A stretch of 60,000 nt of DNA from Hydractinia symbiolongicarpus. Taxonomy: Eukaryota > Cnidaria > Hydrozoa > Anthoathecata > Hydractiniidae. The notes below the pieces were generated by a model. It was not told the DNA's origin and searched no databases. It was given only the letters and a program-made list of their open reading frames with translations. Below, one piece after another: positions 58,081 to 60,000 of this stretch. The stretch lies in contig NC_079882.1 of assembly GCF_029227915.1 (NCBI RefSeq), positions 3,722,001-3,782,000 on the forward strand, read 5' to 3'. Position 1 is the first letter of the stretch, and each line of letters opens with the position of its first letter. The position numbers and the translations under genes are program-made.

Positions 58081-60000
58081 CCGTATAATTGCCGCAAATT
58101 TTGAGACAAATATCTCAAGAATGGATAGAGATTTTTCAAAGAAATAAAAAGATTTCTAGAGAACTTTCATAGATCTTTCATATGAGCTTAACTTAATTTC
58201 TAACGGGAGGTAACCTAGGCCTGTCCTAAAGTCTAAAAGCTGAAAGAAGAGATTGTAGCAACACAATTTAGTGCAAAAGTTTAGCAGTTGGCCCACAATG
58301 GTTGATGTAATAGAGAAAATGTAGAAACTACTTGGACTACTTTGAAGAAGTAATGATACCTGTGGGTGGACGAAAGGGCCAGCTAGACATAGGCATAAGG
58401 GTAAGGTTGGAATCGCATGCATTTGGTTTGAGGCACCCGATACCGAATCTGACATCCTACCCTTTTCACCACAAACTCAAGTGCAGTTAACATGAAACAA
58501 GAGAAATATACTTTTATACAGAGCATGTTGTTGTTTTAGAACTAAATTTTGCAATTAAACTTAGACTAGCTCAATGTATATTTTACAGTCATGTGGACGA
58601 GCAAACACTGGACGATAAAGTACAACGTGTTTGTTCCTAAATTTGCTTAGATTGGGCATAGGAGACTCATTGACATTGGCGATGAATTATCCCAACAATG
58701 GACAAGAAATCAGAGTCAGTAGATTATAGCTAAGCAAAAGAAGAGTAAAGGTGGTTACATCCTAAGTGCACCAGCGTTATCATTAGATGTTGAGTTTCTT
58801 GTAGTTTGGCCAGTATTCGGTGCATACTGTAAATTGTCAATCATATCATACTTAACAAAGTTCTTCTCAGAAGTTGTTGTTGTTGTCTTCGTCATATTTT
58901 TTAATAAAATTGCGGGACAGTCGTACGGGCTTCGCTACAGGATTATCAAAAATAAAAAGATGGCTTTTTTGTCGAGAATAAAAACATTAAACACTTTAGC
59001 GAATGTTTTTACACGCTCAAAAATAAATAAATAAAAGAAACAGGAACGGGGGGGGGGGGGCACACTTTTTTGCCAAGGTTATCATGTGTTTTAATCAATT
59101 ATTAATTCATCAATACATACATATGCTCTGTATGATATCAACAATGCTTCCAGCTCGTTTCAACTCCATCCCGATCCTCAATTTCCACAAAGGTAGGACT
59201 GACAAACTAGACCTGATCATAATTGCCATCGCATTTGTTCAATCGCACGACAACAGAAAGGAAGTATTCGGAAAATTTACAAAGGAGGACTGGGAATTGT
59301 CATATAATATACTATAGCCTTTCTCTGTATTATCTTTTATTTTGCTTCGATGTTACTATTGCTTATTTTGAAAATATATCTTACATAAAATATGGCATTT
59401 CTACATTTCTATAATCTCCTGCATTTTGTGAAGGCTTTCGAGTCTTTTGGCGTTAGTTCTTTTCTCTTTTGGATTGCGTGACTTTTTCTTTTGGCGTGAG
59501 CTTTTCTCTTTTGGCGTGAGTTATTTTCTCTTTAGCCATTGCATATATACGCATATCCGCTCATATGAGAGGTATCCAAAAACGGATTATCGTCTTAAAT
59601 CATTTAACACGTCCAACCTCTCCCAAACAACAAAGCGTCTAATGAAGAGTTAAAAAATAAAGCATTAAAACATGCCAAGTTGTCTGAAAGCAATAAAATC
59701 ATCCTAATAAAGAAGTTTACCCAAACTCATCTAATCTGTCTAAGCCACGGAAGTCTAACTTGTCCTAAATGGTAAAACTATCCGGAAAAGAAATTTATTC
59801 AAAAGCAACCGGCAAAACTAATTCATTTAAAACTATTTAAATCGTCTAAACGGCGCTGACGTAACACTGCTAAAAGATAATTTTCTGAGGAAAGTTCAAT
59901 ATATCTGCGAAATCGTGGCATTGTAATCAATATTTCCGAAGTTTATGCATCAAGAACCTAATAAAACATTTTTAGACCTTTGTTGAGATTTTAACGTAGA
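58081..60000. other. Right-end stretch, no gene recognised
   Basis: Short open frames on both strands have no recognisable motifs. A run of 13 G residues at 59048-59060 stands out in A+T-rich DNA. Around 59440-59535 a TTTTGGCGTGAG / CTTTTCTCTTTT pattern is repeated three to four times. Confidence 0.4.

Noticed and set aside
59084-59317. 77-codon plus-strand frame
   Set aside because: No motif or splice context that I can support.

Overview
The window is A+T-rich animal nuclear DNA. It carries intron-rich, conserved single-copy eukaryotic genes with GT-AG introns, surrounded by many decayed transposable elements. The gene set (PLRG1, CNOT6/CCR4, SNX25), the intron density and the mix of Ty3/gypsy, Ty1/copia, LINE, mariner-like and tRNA-SINE debris suggest a non-bilaterian metazoan. 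A cnidarian, possibly a hydrozoan, is my best guess, but this is inference and not proven from the sequence.

Layout. (1) 772-887 (+): possible last exon of an unrecognised gene that enters from the left. (2) 2197-31086 (-): PLRG1/PRP46, a WD40 spliceosome component. Fourteen coding exons give a 514-residue protein; the first coding exon (18 nt) lies 14.7 kb upstream of the second. (3) 13101-13589 (+): a compact intronless gene for a small membrane protein, nested in a PLRG1 intron on the opposite strand. (4) 16.5-29.6 kb: most of PLRG1 intron 1. It holds a LINE fragment, a gypsy pol fragment, a copia element inserted in that gypsy copy, a TIR element with a 53-bp satellite array, an oppositely oriented gypsy integrase/LTR piece and another LINE RT fragment. 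(5) 31.1-32.4 kb: divergent intergenic region. (6) 32438-38423 (+): CNOT6/CNOT6L (CCR4 deadenylase), six coding exons, with a tRNA-SINE and a local duplication in intron 1. (7) 38.4-42.0 kb: convergent intergenic region. (8) 42025-52186 (-): SNX25, 22 coding exons and 1025 residues, with PXA, RGS, PX and Nexin_C regions. (9) 54.3-57.7 kb: an inverted-repeat element with its own ~53-bp tandem array, interrupted by a 5'-truncated LINE with a plausible target-site duplication. (10) 57.7-60 kb: no gene recognised.

PLRG1 (splicing) and CNOT6 (mRNA deadenylation) are arranged head to head about 1.35 kb apart, so a shared promoter region is possible. SNX25 (endosomal/ER trafficking) is convergent with CNOT6. 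I found no bacterial-style operon, CRISPR array or defence system. The most unusual structure is the nested, apparently inverted retrotransposon complex in PLRG1 intron 1. Exon boundaries were read by eye from splice sites, reading frame and remembered family sequence; reading frame is preserved across every junction of the three main genes.
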